Made by a program: the position numbers and the translations under genes. This document shows positions 8,337 through 20,703 of a DNA stretch of 64,000 nucleotides, one piece after another (the stretch's first letter is position 1; the number at the start of each line of letters is the position of its first letter). The notes beneath the pieces are model-generated. The model ran no database searches, was not told where the DNA came from, and saw only the letters and a list, made by a program, of their open reading frames with translations. The DNA comes from Karstenula rhodostoma CBS 690.94 (lineage: Eukaryota > Ascomycota > Dothideomycetes > Pleosporales > Didymosphaeriaceae). The DNA is taken from the NCBI GenBank assembly GCA_010093485.1, contig MU001492.1, positions 2,403,122-2,467,121 of the forward strand, written 5' to 3'.

Positions 8337-10944
8337 CATGTGCCCAAAACACCGCCAGGTTCGCAGCAACATCCACAACCTCACCATCTCGCGGATCATC
8401 GAACAGAGGATCACCTTACGACTGAGTCCAGTTCCTCTTGCCCTGTTGACTCAACAGAAACGGACACTGGAAGGCGACCATCGATACTAGTCTCTCAATC
8501 ATCTGCCGCCATAGAAGCGTTCAGTTGGTCCAGTTTCGCCGCCGCCACCTACAAACAATGCTCCAAGTTTAGACGACCTTGGCGTAGGTCTCACACGATA
8601 CTACAGTCTCGAGATTGAAAGGGAGGGTTATCCTCCACGCTCCTGAGATGCTGGAGCCTCACGTTAGTTTCACTCGTCGCCATCGCCACGCGGAATAATT
8701 CGTCACTCTAGGGATGGAGAGTTTACGTCAGAGACTTGTTCTTATGGAGATATGAACCAGCTTGGCACGCTCTTCTATTTACGAGAGCAGTGATAAATCT
8801 TCCTAGACTTGCACCAAGGTCTGATGATTTGGGCTACATTACTTCATCAATTCGCAATGCCACACAATGTGGCGGGGATGAGCGTTTTCAAGAACTTCAG
8901 CGGAGTCAAAGCGCACGTTTCATCCTTGTCTTCAAAGACTGGTGTGCCCGAAGATGAACGTGCTCTCCTCCATCGGCTCACACGCGAGCTTAGGCAGCTC
9001 TAGCCAGGTCCATAGTTAGAGCAGCCTCATGCTCTAAGTCATTCATCTAGATGATGGCCAAAGATTTGCAACACATCTGAAGATGATAAAGACAGCCATC
9101 AAGATGCAGGTCATCATGATACAATGGCTGGCGCACATCGGGGAATTTTGCAAGAGTCGGCTGACTTCAACTGCGATCGTTGCGCTGAATCATTCGGGCA
9201 GCATACGCTTTGAACTGACACACCAGGCTTTCAGCCATTATGTCATTCGAACCTGCGCATTTGAGCACTGGGTGCTGCCCCTGGCAACGAAGATTGCGAT
9301 CTTGTATACACTAAATATCTGCAATGGGGACCCATGTGGGAAGGCTTGCATGAAGCTTCTTTCTTCGACAATGCGCAGCTTAGTCTCCAGAACCCTTCGA
9401 AGAATTGAGATATATTTTTCTTCCCAATTGATGAGCCTCATCCCAACGAATTTGAGCGAGTTCTTCAATTAAAATCTCCTAGCAGATACAGCGTCCTCAG
9501 CTCGGGCCGTGCGCCGCGATACAAGAACACTTTTACAAACAACGTTACGGAGAGCGCAAATCCCATTGCATCTCGAAAAGTGTTCTTCCGCTCGCTGCGA
9601 GATCCAAGAGGATTCGGTTCGAGCGCCTTCATGCCACATTGCTCCCTCATCCTCGCCGAACTTTTGTAACATGCAAGCTTTCCTACCGCTGATTTGGACG
9701 AAACGGGGCCATCGTCGTATCAACATTCTTCCCGCACCGTTCAAACTTCGCGCGCTAGCCGATTGCAAAGTCTATCTTAATGGTGGCTTCTGGACGTAGC
9801 AGGCTAGGGACTTGGACGAGCTTTTCAGGATTGGTTGGGCCCACACGGCTTAGGCCCTCGACAATCTTGAGCGCTTGGACGTCGCTGTTGTGGAGCTCAT
9901 TCTGGAGTGAGGTTGGCATTTAGAAACAAGTTCCGTGGCGTCATATTCATCGGTACATGAACATCAGCGTTAACGCCGAGACCAGGTGGACTGGTGAGAG
10001 GGCAAGGAAGAACGCGAGTGTCGCTTTTAGTAGCTTGTGGATGATCTGGAACTCTTCATGATCGACAGCATGTTGTGCTTTCCGGTGGACATTATCCTAG
10101 CACTCCTTAGCACGAACATGGGCAGAACTATCCGCTTCCACACGGTCACTATGATTATACTTGATTGCGCTGTAGTGATTGTTGGCCAGTCCGAACTGAC
10201 TGTTAGAGGGAAGGTTGGAATTTGCCCAATTAGTAGTCTTCCATCCAATGGGTAGGCTTGGGACGTTGTAGCAGGCAGTATTGTCGGAAATATTCGGGGT
10301 CTAGCTGTCTGTACGCATTGTCAGACTCAGTTCGGTTGTGCTGACCCTGAATACAACTGCTCAGAGGATACCAACAAGGTTTTCATTTTGTGAACTGCGG
10401 CGCTGATATTGTTGCTTTTGTATCGTGCATGTCTAGCGAGATACAGAGTAAAGACCCTGGTATAAGACCAAATTAGCTAGAACAAGCTTTTACGTATACC
10501 CAAGATAGCCTTTCCAGGACACTACATTGAGCGAACTGCCGCGTGGCAAAGCCATCTGGTGGTCATCCTTGAGCACGGCCTATGAAGGAAACGAAGTCCT
10601 GTGTATTATACGATTGTAGTATTGCTTGTGGGGAGACTTCTGCAGGATCAATCTAGGTGGCGGACGAGGCTTGGAGTTGATGTGATTCTAACAGGATTAT
10701 CTCTCCCATTTCGTTTATTCGACTACGCAATGGTCAGATTCGTCGGTTTCTTCGGTATATTCGGTATGTTCGGTACGTTGCCCATCGTGTCAGCGCTATT
10801 CATCATGCGCTGAGCAGCACAACCTATAAAAAGAGAGCAGTCATCTCCTATACCACCTGTCTCATATGTTATTTGCTGTATCCTTCTATTTTGTTTATAT
10901 CACTATATGTTTAAATAACCTACAGATAGAACATCCTCGTTACC
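8337..10944. other. Gene-poor region, possible decayed coding sequence
   Basis: No intact gene could be built over 2.6 kb. Short frames at about 8736-9003, 9083-9472 and 9509-9799 read somewhat like protein. One frame from 9415 to 9668 encodes a stretch ending in RSLRDPRGFGSSAF, but stops interrupt it on both sides. A TTCGGTA-type 9-bp motif is repeated three times near 10748-10776. Interpretation: probably relics of one or more genes; no family recognised. Confidence 0.3.
10825..10832 (+). promoter_or_regulatory. TATA box of the secreted alpha-hydroxy acid oxidase gene
   Basis: TATAAAAA lies 120 bp upstream of the ATG at 10945 and is followed by a pyrimidine-rich leader. Confidence 0.5.
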
Positions 10945-12306
10945 ATGAAGCTTTCCAGCCCCCTTCACTGCGCATTGCTCTGTATACCACTGAGCCCAGC
11001 GCTTGCCCAACCCGCCCAACAGCTAATCGACTCAGTCCTCAATCCGCCGCCTGGATCTTACCGCTACGCCTCCTACAATTCAGAAATATACTTCAACCAC
11101 ACGCTCTACAACCAAACACCCATAGCCTCAACCAACTACGCCAAACTCGAAGCCTCCGCAAAGAACTTACTCACCCCAGAAGCATACGACTACGCCACTG
11201 GCGGTGCCGGCCTAGAAACCACCGTCGCCGCCAACAGAGCGGCGTTCGACAGGTGGCAGATCCGCCCCCGTGTCATGCGTCCCGTCCAGCCAAAGCGAAA
11301 CCTCACTACCACCCTGTTCAACAGAACGGTACCAGCACCTCTCGTCATGGCACCGATAGGTGTCCAGACCCTCTTCCACCCTAAGGGCGAACGCGCCACC
11401 GCCGCCGTCTTCGGCCAGGAAGACCTCCCCTACACACAGAGCACAGCATCCAGCACCGGCTTCGCGGACGTAGCAGCCGCGAACGGCGCCGGAAAGCCCC
11501 GCTGGTACCAGCTGTACTGGCCATCCGACGACGATCTGCTGCGCCCGTACCTGCGTACCGCGAAGGAGAATGGGTTTGAAGTCCTGGTCGTCACCGTGGA
11601 CACGTGGGATCTAGGGTGGCGCACACGGGACCTGGACCGCGGGTTTTTCCCCTTCATTGGGGGCGTGGGCGTGCAGATTGGGCTGGAGGACCCAGTCGCG
11701 CATGAGAAGTTGGGATTTGATGCGTTAGCGGCGAATGCGACGGAGGAGCAGAAGCAGATGGCGGCGTTGTATCATACCATCGTATCGAGTAGGGGTGTGA
11801 GCCCTGTGTGGGAGAATGTGGGCAAGTTGAGGGAGATTTGGGCCGATGGTCCGATTGTGCTGAAGGGCGTGCAAAGTAGAGAGGACGCAGAATTGGCCCT
11901 TGGTTATGGCTTTGATGGTATTATTGTCAGTAATGTATGTGCCACATTTTGTCCTAATTGGTTGTACTTTCGCTGACCGATATAGCACGGTGGACGTCAG
12001 ATCGACGGCGCGATCGGCTCGCTAGATGCCCTCCCTGGGATTGTCGAAGCTGTGAAGGGGAAATTGACTATCGGTTTTGATGGAGGTATTCGATCCGGGG
12101 CCGACATTTTCAAAGCCCTCGCTCTCGGCGCAGATTTCGTGCAGATCGGGCGGCCTATCTTGTGGGGCCTCGCACATGAGGGTGAGAAGGGTGTGCGTCA
12201 TGTACTAAAGAGCATGCTTGCGGATCTGGAGATTACAGTCGGGCTGGCGGGTTGTGCCTCTCTCAAAGATGTTAATCAGAATCTGCTGGTAGCGAGAAGG
12301 CCATAG
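10945..12306 (+). CDS. Secreted FMN-dependent alpha-hydroxy acid oxidase/dehydrogenase
   Basis: Predicted to oxidise an L-2-hydroxy acid such as lactate with FMN; closest in style to lactate 2-monooxygenase-like fungal proteins. Exons 10945-11934 and 11986-12306 give 436 aa. The protein begins with a signal peptide (MKLSSPLHCALLCIPLSPALA) and carries N-glycosylation sequons, so it is probably exported. Motifs in order: YATGGAG, APIGVQ, STASSTG, YQLYW, VTVDTWDLGWRTRDLD, VLKGVQ with the FMN lysine, SNHGGRQID (His331 catalytic base and Arg334), then DGGIRSGADIFKALALGAD and GRP for phosphate binding. The intron falls exactly between SN and HGG. The gene converges on a Zn2Cys6 regulator, with only 7 bp between the stop codons. 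Family is secure; substrate is not. Confidence 0.9.
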
Positions 12307-12313
12307 ACTGGAA

Positions 12314-14095
12314 TTATCTCCCGGGAGCAGTACAGTCCCAATTTCCAATCCACGATAAATCGAAAGGATCTTCATGCTCCATACTCCCAAAGTCCTCGAA
12401 CTGATTGCCGAGTTCCATCCCCCCTTTTCCCTTCCATCCCTCACCCACTCCCTTGTTTAAAATAGTCTCTTCAGCAGCAACCATGACCCCCTTCAACATA
12501 GATGCCGCAGGGTAGTTATCCTCTATCACTGTTAAAAAGTGTTCATAAAAATCCAATTGGGCTGACGCATGCTCGTCCTTGTTCTTTAGGGCGGTCAGAT
12601 ACGTTGCGATAGCTGGGACAAGAAGCGGTATAATGAAGGGTGCGGCCCAAATCGGAGACTCTCGATGTCCACCGATGAAGGCGTGGAGAACAGCCGTTAT
12701 GCCATTCGATGCGAGCTCTTGCTCTTTTGTCTGTTGTGTGAGCTTTGCCCAGGCGATTCGTACTGCACATCGGCGCAGTTCTAAGTGGCGTTCCACATGC
12801 TGTATGATAACTGTCGCATCGCTGTAGTCCACGTCTCTCAAGTTTTTCTCGGATTCTTTAGCTCGTGCTGGCGTCAAGGGCCGTTTCGTCATTAACATAT
12901 CGCGAAGGACGTTGCTGATGCTGACGGTCTTCTGCCACAGTGCCCCCAGTTCCACTACCTCACGCGGTGAGTAGAGCGGGTCACCGTGTAGCATAAGATC
13001 AGCAAGTTGACAGGTGGGAGTCTCTATGGTGTTGATTTCAATGCTTGTTGATGATAAACGCAGAGGTCGACCCCTGCCGAAGGCTTGCCATGTATCGCGC
13101 AGAAGACAACAAAGCCAAATATTCCGCCATAAGGTCTCCTCTTGGGTCCGAGGACGAGCTTTCGTAAGAGCATGCAAACCAAATGACTGTGAGATGCTAA
13201 AGGCTATACCCGTCCAGTACCAAGATTGTTTTACATCCGCCGAATTCGAGTACCAGTAGCTCATTAGCAAAGCGGATTGAACTAGGACGATCTTGTCGTT
13301 CTCCTGGCCAATATCGAAAAGTAGCTTCGCGCGAGCTGAGTACACCTCCTTGCACTCTTTTCGCCTTGGTGATAATGAAGGTACGTAGCTTGCGCTGGCA
13401 GAGAATATACTCCAGAGAAGCAGTAAGTTAATGCCTTCGAAGCCGTGTGCATTATATTGGGCAAGAAACGCGTGAGCATCGATGACAGGGAAGCTAGGAT
13501 GCACAAAGTGGAAGTATGCCTGGAGGAGTTGTTTGCGTTCCTCGGGGAGGGTGAAGCAGCCTTTCGCGTTGAGATATTGCAAATCCTCTACGGCGAGCGC
13601 TTTCTCTGGTCCTGCGAAGATGTGGAAGTGACGATCAGCTGTTTTGTCAATGGCGTCAAGGATGGCGCCAAAGCCACCATCTCCAACGAAGATATGCGCG
13701 AGCCTGGAAGTTGGCTTTGGTACAGCAGCGGCGATAACTTGAGTGAGATCGTTATGTGCTAGTGTAGTGGCGATGTTGTCGGCTTTATCACCGGGATTTG
13801 AGTGCGTTGTCCCATTCTCATGGCCTAGACTTTGAAGCTTCTTACGAGTTCTGCAGAAGTCAGCCGAATACTTGGCTCTTGGGTTACTTTCCTTTGGAAG
13901 CAAAAACGACCCGCAGTTGCAACAAGTTAGTCCAAAGACCTGAGAGACTTACGGGTATGCCTTCCTCGTCCTCACAATACACTCCTCCCTAACCTCGACA
14001 CACTTTGAGCACGGAACCCCAGTCGAATCCACGTCACATCGAATTTTGTGGCTGTGGCAGAAGGCGCAGACTTTCACGGCGCGTTTTCGAGGCAT
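12314..14095 (-). CDS. Zn2Cys6 transcription factor with fungal-specific regulatory domain
   Basis: Exons 14095-13953 and 13850-12314 (minus strand) give 559 aa. The binuclear zinc cluster sits at the N-terminus: C10-x2-C13-x6-C20-x8-C29-x2-C32-x6-C39, within VCAFCHSHKIRC and PCSKCVEVREEC. The middle holds the fungal regulatory domain, recognised by YFHFVHPSFPVIDAHAFL and an R/W-rich stretch (EETLWRNIWLCCLLRDTWQAFGRGRPLRL). The intron acceptor at TGCAG was chosen because it alone keeps phase. An in-frame upstream ATG at 14146 would add 17 residues with an FPNFPNFPN repeat; 14095 is preferred since it directly precedes the basic PRKRAVKVC. The gene converges on the alpha-hydroxy acid oxidase gene, which it might regulate (inference). 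Confidence 0.88.
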
Positions 14096-14146
14096 ATTCG
14101 GGAAATTCGGGAAATTCGGAAATCTGAGGGAGGTTATACTGGTCAT

Positions 14147-14555
14147 GTTCTACGCTATCAGTCAGCAGCGTAAGCGGAACGCGCGGAAGTGTCGCAGGAT
14201 TTTTGTTGCGAAAGCAGACAATTTGCTAAGGTCTTTTCAAGTCGGAAGATAGGATACCATGATCCGAGTTTAGATATGATAAGATGGCTGAACGCTAGAG
14301 GAGTGGAAGGCGAGTTGGAGTTCGGCCCTGATTGTGAGCAACCGACGCTAGTTGCGCGCTGGATAGCACCTCTTCCAATGTTAGTATACAAGCTTGAAGA
14401 TATCCATATGCTCACGTACATTATGCATTCTCGACGAAACCCGCCATTGTTTATATCCAGATTCTTGTACCCACTGAAATCTACATGAATTGTACACCGC
14501 CTACCCGGTCGGGGAATATAGTACATACACTAACATCACCTTTACACACGACACT
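14147..14555. other. Intergenic between regulator start and mL67 stop
   Basis: Contains the promoter of the Zn2Cys6 gene and the 3' flank of the mL67 gene. No coding sequence recognised. Confidence 0.4.
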
Positions 14556-16212
14556 CTAGGCTTCAGCGCGCTTGAACGGGTTCTTCACCTCTGGAATGTA
14601 TTTCCACACTCCTGTCTTCTCCGGTTCGGGTTCTGCCACAGGCTCCTCATACAAACCCTGCGCCTCCAAAGCCTGCCTCTCTAGGTTTTTGAGCATGGCC
14701 TGGACGTCATCCGAGACGGTAACATTGTACTGTTCCGGGTTCAAAAGCTGCACATCCTCCCTTGAACTCCGTAGGGCGAGAGTGTCGTGGACGACTGGAT
14801 CAGGCCAGTTGCCCGCGGCGTATTCGGCATTGCGCAGGTCCGCCCATTTGATCTCTACATCCATGGTAAAGGGCTGCGGAGGTTGTTTCTTGAGTTCGGT
14901 GGGTAGGATGGATCGAGTTACAGGGTGGTCTCGTGCTTCGGCTCGTAAACTGGCGATGAACGCGTCTTCCAATTGCGTGATCTCGGCCTGCTTTGCACCC
15001 ATTGTTTGCTCAGCGTCCTCTTGTGATCTATCCAAAACCTTTGTCAGATCCCGTTCGAGCGCAAGTTCCTTCCTTAATGTTTCTAGCTTCGCCTCGACAT
15101 CGACCCCGGTGGCCGGTGCAGCTTGTGAAGCGTATCCCTCCTGCATCTTCTTGAACTCTGAAGTTTCCTCGACTTCCTTCAGCCTTGCCATATTCTTCCG
15201 TGCCCGTAGAACTCGTCGTAAGCGGACCTCGTGGCCTTTCTTCGCATCCTGAAGTCGCTTCGTGTCCGCCTCGTCGCGATTGCGCTTGGTCCCGAGCTGC
15301 CATTCGAGGTTCCTGATCTGTTGCTCCAGCCATTTGGGATTGCTTGCGTCCCTGTCGTCCTTGGCCAGTGCCTCAGCCTCCGCCCACATCGTCTTCATCA
15401 GGCGAAACGACTTCTTTTCGTGTTCTATAGTCTTCTTCCGCATCTCGACTGACTGTTGCTGCTGGACGCTCAACACTGCCGCTAGGTCTGCACTGGTGTT
15501 TGCGACTTGGTCCATAATCTTTCGCATTCTTTGGTGGGGTGTCAACCTGACCCATTCTGGGTTCGTCTTGTCCCAGGACGTCTCGTGGAGGTGGCGGAAT
15601 TCACGAAGCTTGCGGAAAGCCTGGAGACCTTGCTCGGCGACGGGGAAGGTGATGACGCAATGAGGTGTCCATTCGTCGGGTCGAACAGTTGGCGGCTTGG
15701 AGTGCTTGCCAAGGAAGGGAAGCTGGTCGAGATGGTATTGCTGCAGATAAGTCAGAACACACACGTGATTCCTGAATTGGGTGCCATACATCGAGCAACT
15801 CATTGAGCGAGTAGATGACTTGGCCCGTCTTGATGTTGGCGAAGACGTAGATGATCTGACCGTGCTTCGCCGCAGCTTCAGGGTCGACCAGATCCCTCAC
15901 TGTGTGCGGCTTGTAGGACATGCGAAACGGTTTCTTGCCAGGCTGCTGCTTCCATTTCGGATTGACGACGACTTGCAGGCTCAGGGGCGTCTGGGGCTTG
16001 GAGAGGTCGAGGGCATGGGCGCGGAGCCTGCGGTGCAGGGTGGTGTGGTCTTCGGGGTGGATGCGGGCAATGTTGAGCGGCCGCAGCTGCTTCGGGGCCC
16101 TAAAGCGCAGCCTTGCCAGGTTGCGCGGCATCGTGACGGGCGGGCGAGCGATGGCAATGGGGCGCTTCGAGGACAATTGGGCGTGTCGGCGTCGCAAAAC
16201 TTCCAAGTTCAA
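14556..16212 (-). CDS. Mhr1/mL67-like mitochondrial recombination and ribosomal protein
   Basis: In yeast, Mhr1 acts in mitochondrial DNA recombination and is also mitoribosomal large-subunit protein mL67. Exons 16212-15790 and 15740-14556 (minus strand) give 535 aa, or 508 aa from the internal ATG at 16131 (MPRNLARLRFR). The longer start adds an Arg-rich, almost acid-free leader typical of a mitochondrial presequence. Family signatures: HGQIIYVFANIKTGQVIYSLNELL, then after the junction YHLDQLPFLGKHSKPP and RPDEWTPHCVITFP. The second half is a long charged coiled-coil region (about residues 240-440) with an IKWADLRNAEYAAGNWPDPV segment. It is much longer than yeast Mhr1 (226 aa). It is divergent from the UVRAG-like gene, 254 bp away. 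Confidence 0.82.
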
Positions 16213-16466
16213 TTGGGGGCACGGGCCAACGCGCGTGCGTGCATCGTCTCTCTAACTAAGGCAGCACTACACGGCGGCCATGTCGCGCCTGCTCTTCTAC
16301 GCTCCGTGAATTGAAAAGTATATCATGCGGGCTGCGGCAAGCCTGGCTCACCCCCGTTCATTGTGTTATGCATCTCGGGCAACTTGCCGAGTAGCGCGCT
16401 CGCTCTCGCTCTGCCGCTGCGGCGTCCTTCGACTTGTCCGCACCCCAGGACCGGCTACACAGCAGC

Positions 16467-18451
16467 ATGGCTGGCAGCGAACAGACCCTGGCCGATGAGC
16501 CCGACTCCCCCTCGGATGCGCGCGAACGACCTTGGCTGCTTCCATACGTAGGAAACTCTGCATCGCATAGTCCACCGGAGCTGACCACACCCAGAACCGG
16601 AAGCTCAGGCACCTCCAGGGCATCACTGTCCGCAATCTCACCCTTGTCCCCGCACCTGCGCGGCCCCGCGGCAAGACCATTGACGACGATGCGATACCGA
16701 GCACTCTCAAATCGCCGACCAAGACATTGGCCTTGCGCGAGAACAGAGGACTGAATCATTCACGATCCTCGAGCGATCTCAAAGCCCGTGGCAGCCACAA
16801 TGAACCCTCCCAACGGGCATCGCCCGAGAAGCCGAAGAGGCCCGGCATGACGAGAGGGCTCCGTAGGAGGAGCACCTTGGAGTGGATGGGCGCGAACCCC
16901 TTGACGAGACAAAAGAAGCTGGAAGATATCACCGACAGCCGCATGGCCGACACCTTCTTCACGATACACGTACACGACCAGAAGGAACCAGTGTACATAT
17001 CCGAGGTCGCCGAGAGGGCTATGAACCCCAACTTCCGTTTCTTCGACCTCTCATCCTCCGGTCCCAGCGTCACGCGACTTGACAAGCTCACCGTGAACGT
17101 GTGGGCGAAGCACGACCCGGACAATTGGCACCACTTGATTCAGTTTACGGCTCACCTGGGCTCACTTCAATTTATCGGAAAGACGCTAGGCAACTTCGAA
17201 CATCCTCTACCGCAGAACTGCATCCTCTTCCACATGACGGACGGCATCTACACCAGTTTCACCGACATTCCAATCGCAGACCAGCTCCGTGCCAATAACA
17301 ACCTTGCGCCGCCGAAGGAGAACTCAGAGGGAACACTCAAGAGCTCTTCGTACGATGCCATTATGCGACTGAACACGCTAGATGATTGCATCCAGGACGC
17401 ATTGGCGACACGGGATCGACTGGCGGAAGAGATTGAAGTTATACTGCACGAGAATCGAGAAGCAATCGACTCTGTGGAGCAAGTGCCGGAAGCTGAAGAG
17501 CGGGCAAAGACGGTCGAGGCCGCTGTGGTCACCGAGAGACGCCGGGTAGAGGCTGCGCGGCGAAGGGTGGAGGAAAAGAAAGCTAGCACACAGCGCCGAA
17601 GAGAGCTCATGCAGCAGGGGAGAACATTACAGTCTGAGAAGGAGAACGAAATGGTCAAAGAGAGGGAAGAGCATGTGCAATTGAAAGACTCCAACGCGCA
17701 TGTACAGGACGAGATCGCTGGACAACGAAGAAGACTATGCGAGGATCTCCAGGTCGTATATCCCATTGAGCCCGTCAAGGGAAAGGCGTTGTTGTTCACA
17801 GTCCGTGGGCTTCAACTGCCGAATTTCGAATTTGAAGACGCCAGAGAAGATGTGACCTCTGCAGCACTGGGTTATGTTGCGGAAATGGTTTCGCTTCTTT
17901 CGCTATACTTTGATCTGCTACTACCATACCCTATCAAGGTCAACGGATCGACATCCACCATTGACGACCCTCTCGCTATGAGTACTGCCAATCACCCTGG
18001 ACCTCGCACCTACCCGCTCTTTATGAGAGCCGTAGTTCGCTATCGTTTCGAGTATGGGGTCTTCCTCCTGAACAAGAACATTGAAATTTTGTCCAACAAC
18101 ATAGGCATCAAACCTCTCGACATTCGACAGACCCTGCCAAACCTAAAGTACCTACTTTTTGTGGCTACAGCGGGCAAGGGCGAGCTACCTCTGCGTAAAG
18201 CGGGCGGCATCAAGGGCTTGTTGAGGCAGCAGGGCGTATTGTCACGCACAGCAAGCATGGACAGCACCGGAACTGCTAGCAGCGCTAGCACTGCTGTAGC
18301 TGAGCCAAAACCTAGGATCGAGACACGTGCTAACGGGCGAGAACAGGTGAAAGCATCCGGATCCGATGAGAACCATGTTGGTTTCATCGGCGGGATACAT
18401 AGAAAAGGCAACGGGGTTCTACCTGGAAGTCCGCTTAAAGAGGTTGGCTGA
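16467..18451 (+). CDS. UVRAG/Vps38-like subunit of the Vps34 PI3-kinase complex
   Basis: Predicted subunit of the class III phosphatidylinositol 3-kinase complex acting in endosome-to-vacuole sorting; the Atg14 relative used in autophagy is the alternative. Exons 16467-16547 and 16595-18451 give 645 aa. The 47-nt intron joins PWLLPY to NRKLRHLQGITVRNL, a family-typical N-terminal motif. Residues about 140-250 resemble a C2-like beta domain (FFTIHVHDQKEPVYISEV, LTVNVWAKH). A long coiled coil follows at about 287-410, with runs of E, R and Q. The C-terminal half has the conserved GYVAEMVSLLSLYFDLLLPYPI and FEYGVFLLNKNIEILSNN segments of the UVRAG/Atg14 domain. A disordered Ser-rich tail ends the protein. 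Confidence 0.85.
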
Positions 18452-18781
18452 ATTATGAGTTGATTGGATGGTCGTTCCTTCTCTTTCTTGTAGATACGTA
18501 GATACCTCACTTTTACGCTAGCGCAGCAATGAGCAGGCTTGACTTCCGTCGATGCCTGCTTCACTTTTCTCACACTCATCTTACCTCACCTCCATCCGTG
18601 CATTGCTCTACGCGTGTGGTTTCACGCTCACGCGATATTACACAGCTTGCCTGTAAGTGTCCGAAGCCCAGCAGGACTTCTGCATCTGCGGTTTGCTTCG
18701 GCATGGGGACCCCTAACTATCTGTCACGCATAGCTTTAAGGACTGATTGTTGCAGACATCGATAACGACAGCCTACATCAG
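18452..18781. other. Intergenic with a possible coding upstream exon
   Basis: An ATG at 18529 opens a frame that reaches a GTAAGT donor near 18654. An acceptor TTGTTGCAG precedes the gene at 18782, and the phases agree, so this frame could be spliced onto it. It could equally be a spliced 5' UTR. Confidence 0.4.
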
Positions 18782-20616
18782 ATGTGGCCAGCCTTGAAAG
18801 GAGCCAGGGCGATGCTGCCGCCCTCCAATGCGGACACGCGACCAGGCGGGCATGATCGCACCTTTCACAACGCAATTTTGGATGCACTTGCCACCCAGAA
18901 TGGAAAACAGAAAGTGGACAACTTGACCAAGGCTCTAATGTTGTGGAAGAAGGCCGGCAGAAGTACCCTGGAACCGCATCTGCTTGTTCACGTTTTCCAG
19001 CATGTCTACGATCTCGGAGAATTCGATTACAAGTCGCTCAAGGATCCGGATCACACGGACTTCAGGGCTTTGCAGGAAGTTTGCGGCGCTTTGCGCTTCA
19101 CTCTGCTCATCGCGCCTGTCACAAAGAAAGTCGTAGGTGAAGTATGGCTGGATCGAGGACATAGGTTGGCATCGAACGTGACAAAACCGGATTTCAAGGC
19201 CGCAGATGCAGTCTTTGTGACAGGTATTCACACTGATACTTTAGCGCTGGGTCGCTGCAAGGAAGTGTCTGCTGGCGATGGGGACGAGTATGACGAAGGT
19301 ATGCCGGTGAGGGACAGGGAGATCTTGCAGAAAGATGTATGGAACAAGCGGACCCCCAAGATTGCGGCGCGACACAACGGTACATCGGGGATGATGGGAA
19401 ACGCGTTCGATCTAATGCATCGGTGACTTCTCCCAGACTGTTCATTCGTCACGACGAAGTCAAGCTAACTGTGAACAGGTACACTGCTACGGCTTTGGTC
19501 ATTATTCCCCCTCATCACAAGTCGGCGTTCGCCGTTCGGCGCTGCTTCTTGGTGCCTTACGTGGACAAGCTGGTAGGCTACGACCAAAACGGGCCCAGCT
19601 GCCGCCCGGAGAAGTTCATTCAGCTTCTTGATCGGTACATCACACCTGCCCGAAAGAATCACTCGAATATGGTGGCGGTCGGAGTGCTTTATGAGATCTG
19701 TAACCTTGTGCTGGAATATCATGGTGAAGGTCCTGAGAAATTTGACATCGCCTACAATGAAGGACGCAGGTTTCCCGCTGCTCCCACAAGGATACTCGAT
19801 ACTGTGACTGCATTTTGCGCCGAATTTAGATGGATGAGAGGTTTCGGGACGGGCAGCAAGTTACTCGCCAGGCGTGACACTGCCTCTCATTGCTGCATGA
19901 TCCTTGGTCGCTCACTTTTTAGGGCGCCTGATTCGGATGTTCACAAAATGGCCGACCAGCTCGTCTTCGCGCAACCTACGCTTTGTTCGAGAATTATCAT
20001 CTGCAACCGCATCCAAAGCTCGTACGATGAAGCCGAGAAAGTCTCCGCTACAGAGAAAGTCTCCGCTACAGCGAAATCTTCAACGCCCTTCGATATCGTC
20101 GATTGGAGACTTTCACACATACGTCGTATTCTGAACGAGGTGACACCAGACATGATATTCACAGATCTAAGATTTGAAGAGATCATCAGGTACGGCCACG
20201 AACTAAACGACAATGGCTTCGTGCAAGACATTTTGAAACCGATCGCAGCTGGATGTCAACATTGGGGCATCTATGAGGCCTTGAGAGATGTTGCCGGACT
20301 TCCATTCACACAAGATGAGCTTGTGGGCTACTTCGACACTATCCTAGAGGCAGCCATGCCTTCCATGGAAGCACCCGATGACTATCAAATCGAGGCAGTG
20401 AAAAAAATTCTAGATCTTCGCGAGGAGGTACCCAGCAATGCGATCACTCCTTATTGCATCAAAGCTCTGGAGGCTTATCCGGACACGGGTACAGAGATCG
20501 AGCTGAAGAAGATACTGGCGGCCTTGGTAAAGAAGAGGAAGGCGGTCGAAGACGCGGAGGAGACGGATGTGCCGAAGAAGGCAGCAAAACAGGGCGGGAA
20601 GTCCGTGAGGGACTAA
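18782..20616 (+). CDS. Uncharacterised 592-residue protein
   Basis: No family recognised. Exons 18782-19422 and 19479-20616 join in phase (MH-R-YTATALVIIP) to give 592 aa. An upstream spliced exon could add an N-terminal extension. The protein is soluble-looking, with no signal peptide or clear membrane segment. Visible features: an acidic loop GDGDEYDEG, a nearly perfect internal duplication EKVSAT-EKVSAT encoded by a 15-bp tandem repeat at about 20035-20064, and a lysine-rich C-terminal tail (LVKKRKAVEDAEETDVPKKA) that looks like a nuclear localisation signal. A nuclear role is inference only. Confidence 0.65.
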
Positions 20617-20703
20617 ATCAAGGTGGTGGTACCAGCTACCGATGCTCCAAAGTGGCGCATACCGAGTATTCACAACATAGAACATAAAACAATCATTCCT
20701 CTC

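Noticed and set aside
10748..10776. Triple TTCGGTA-type 9-bp repeat as a regulatory array
   Set aside because: Only three imperfect units about 170 bp upstream of the oxidase ATG and no known factor; a similar TTCGGGAAA triplet near 14100 lies in a possible coding leader, so a shared role is unproven.
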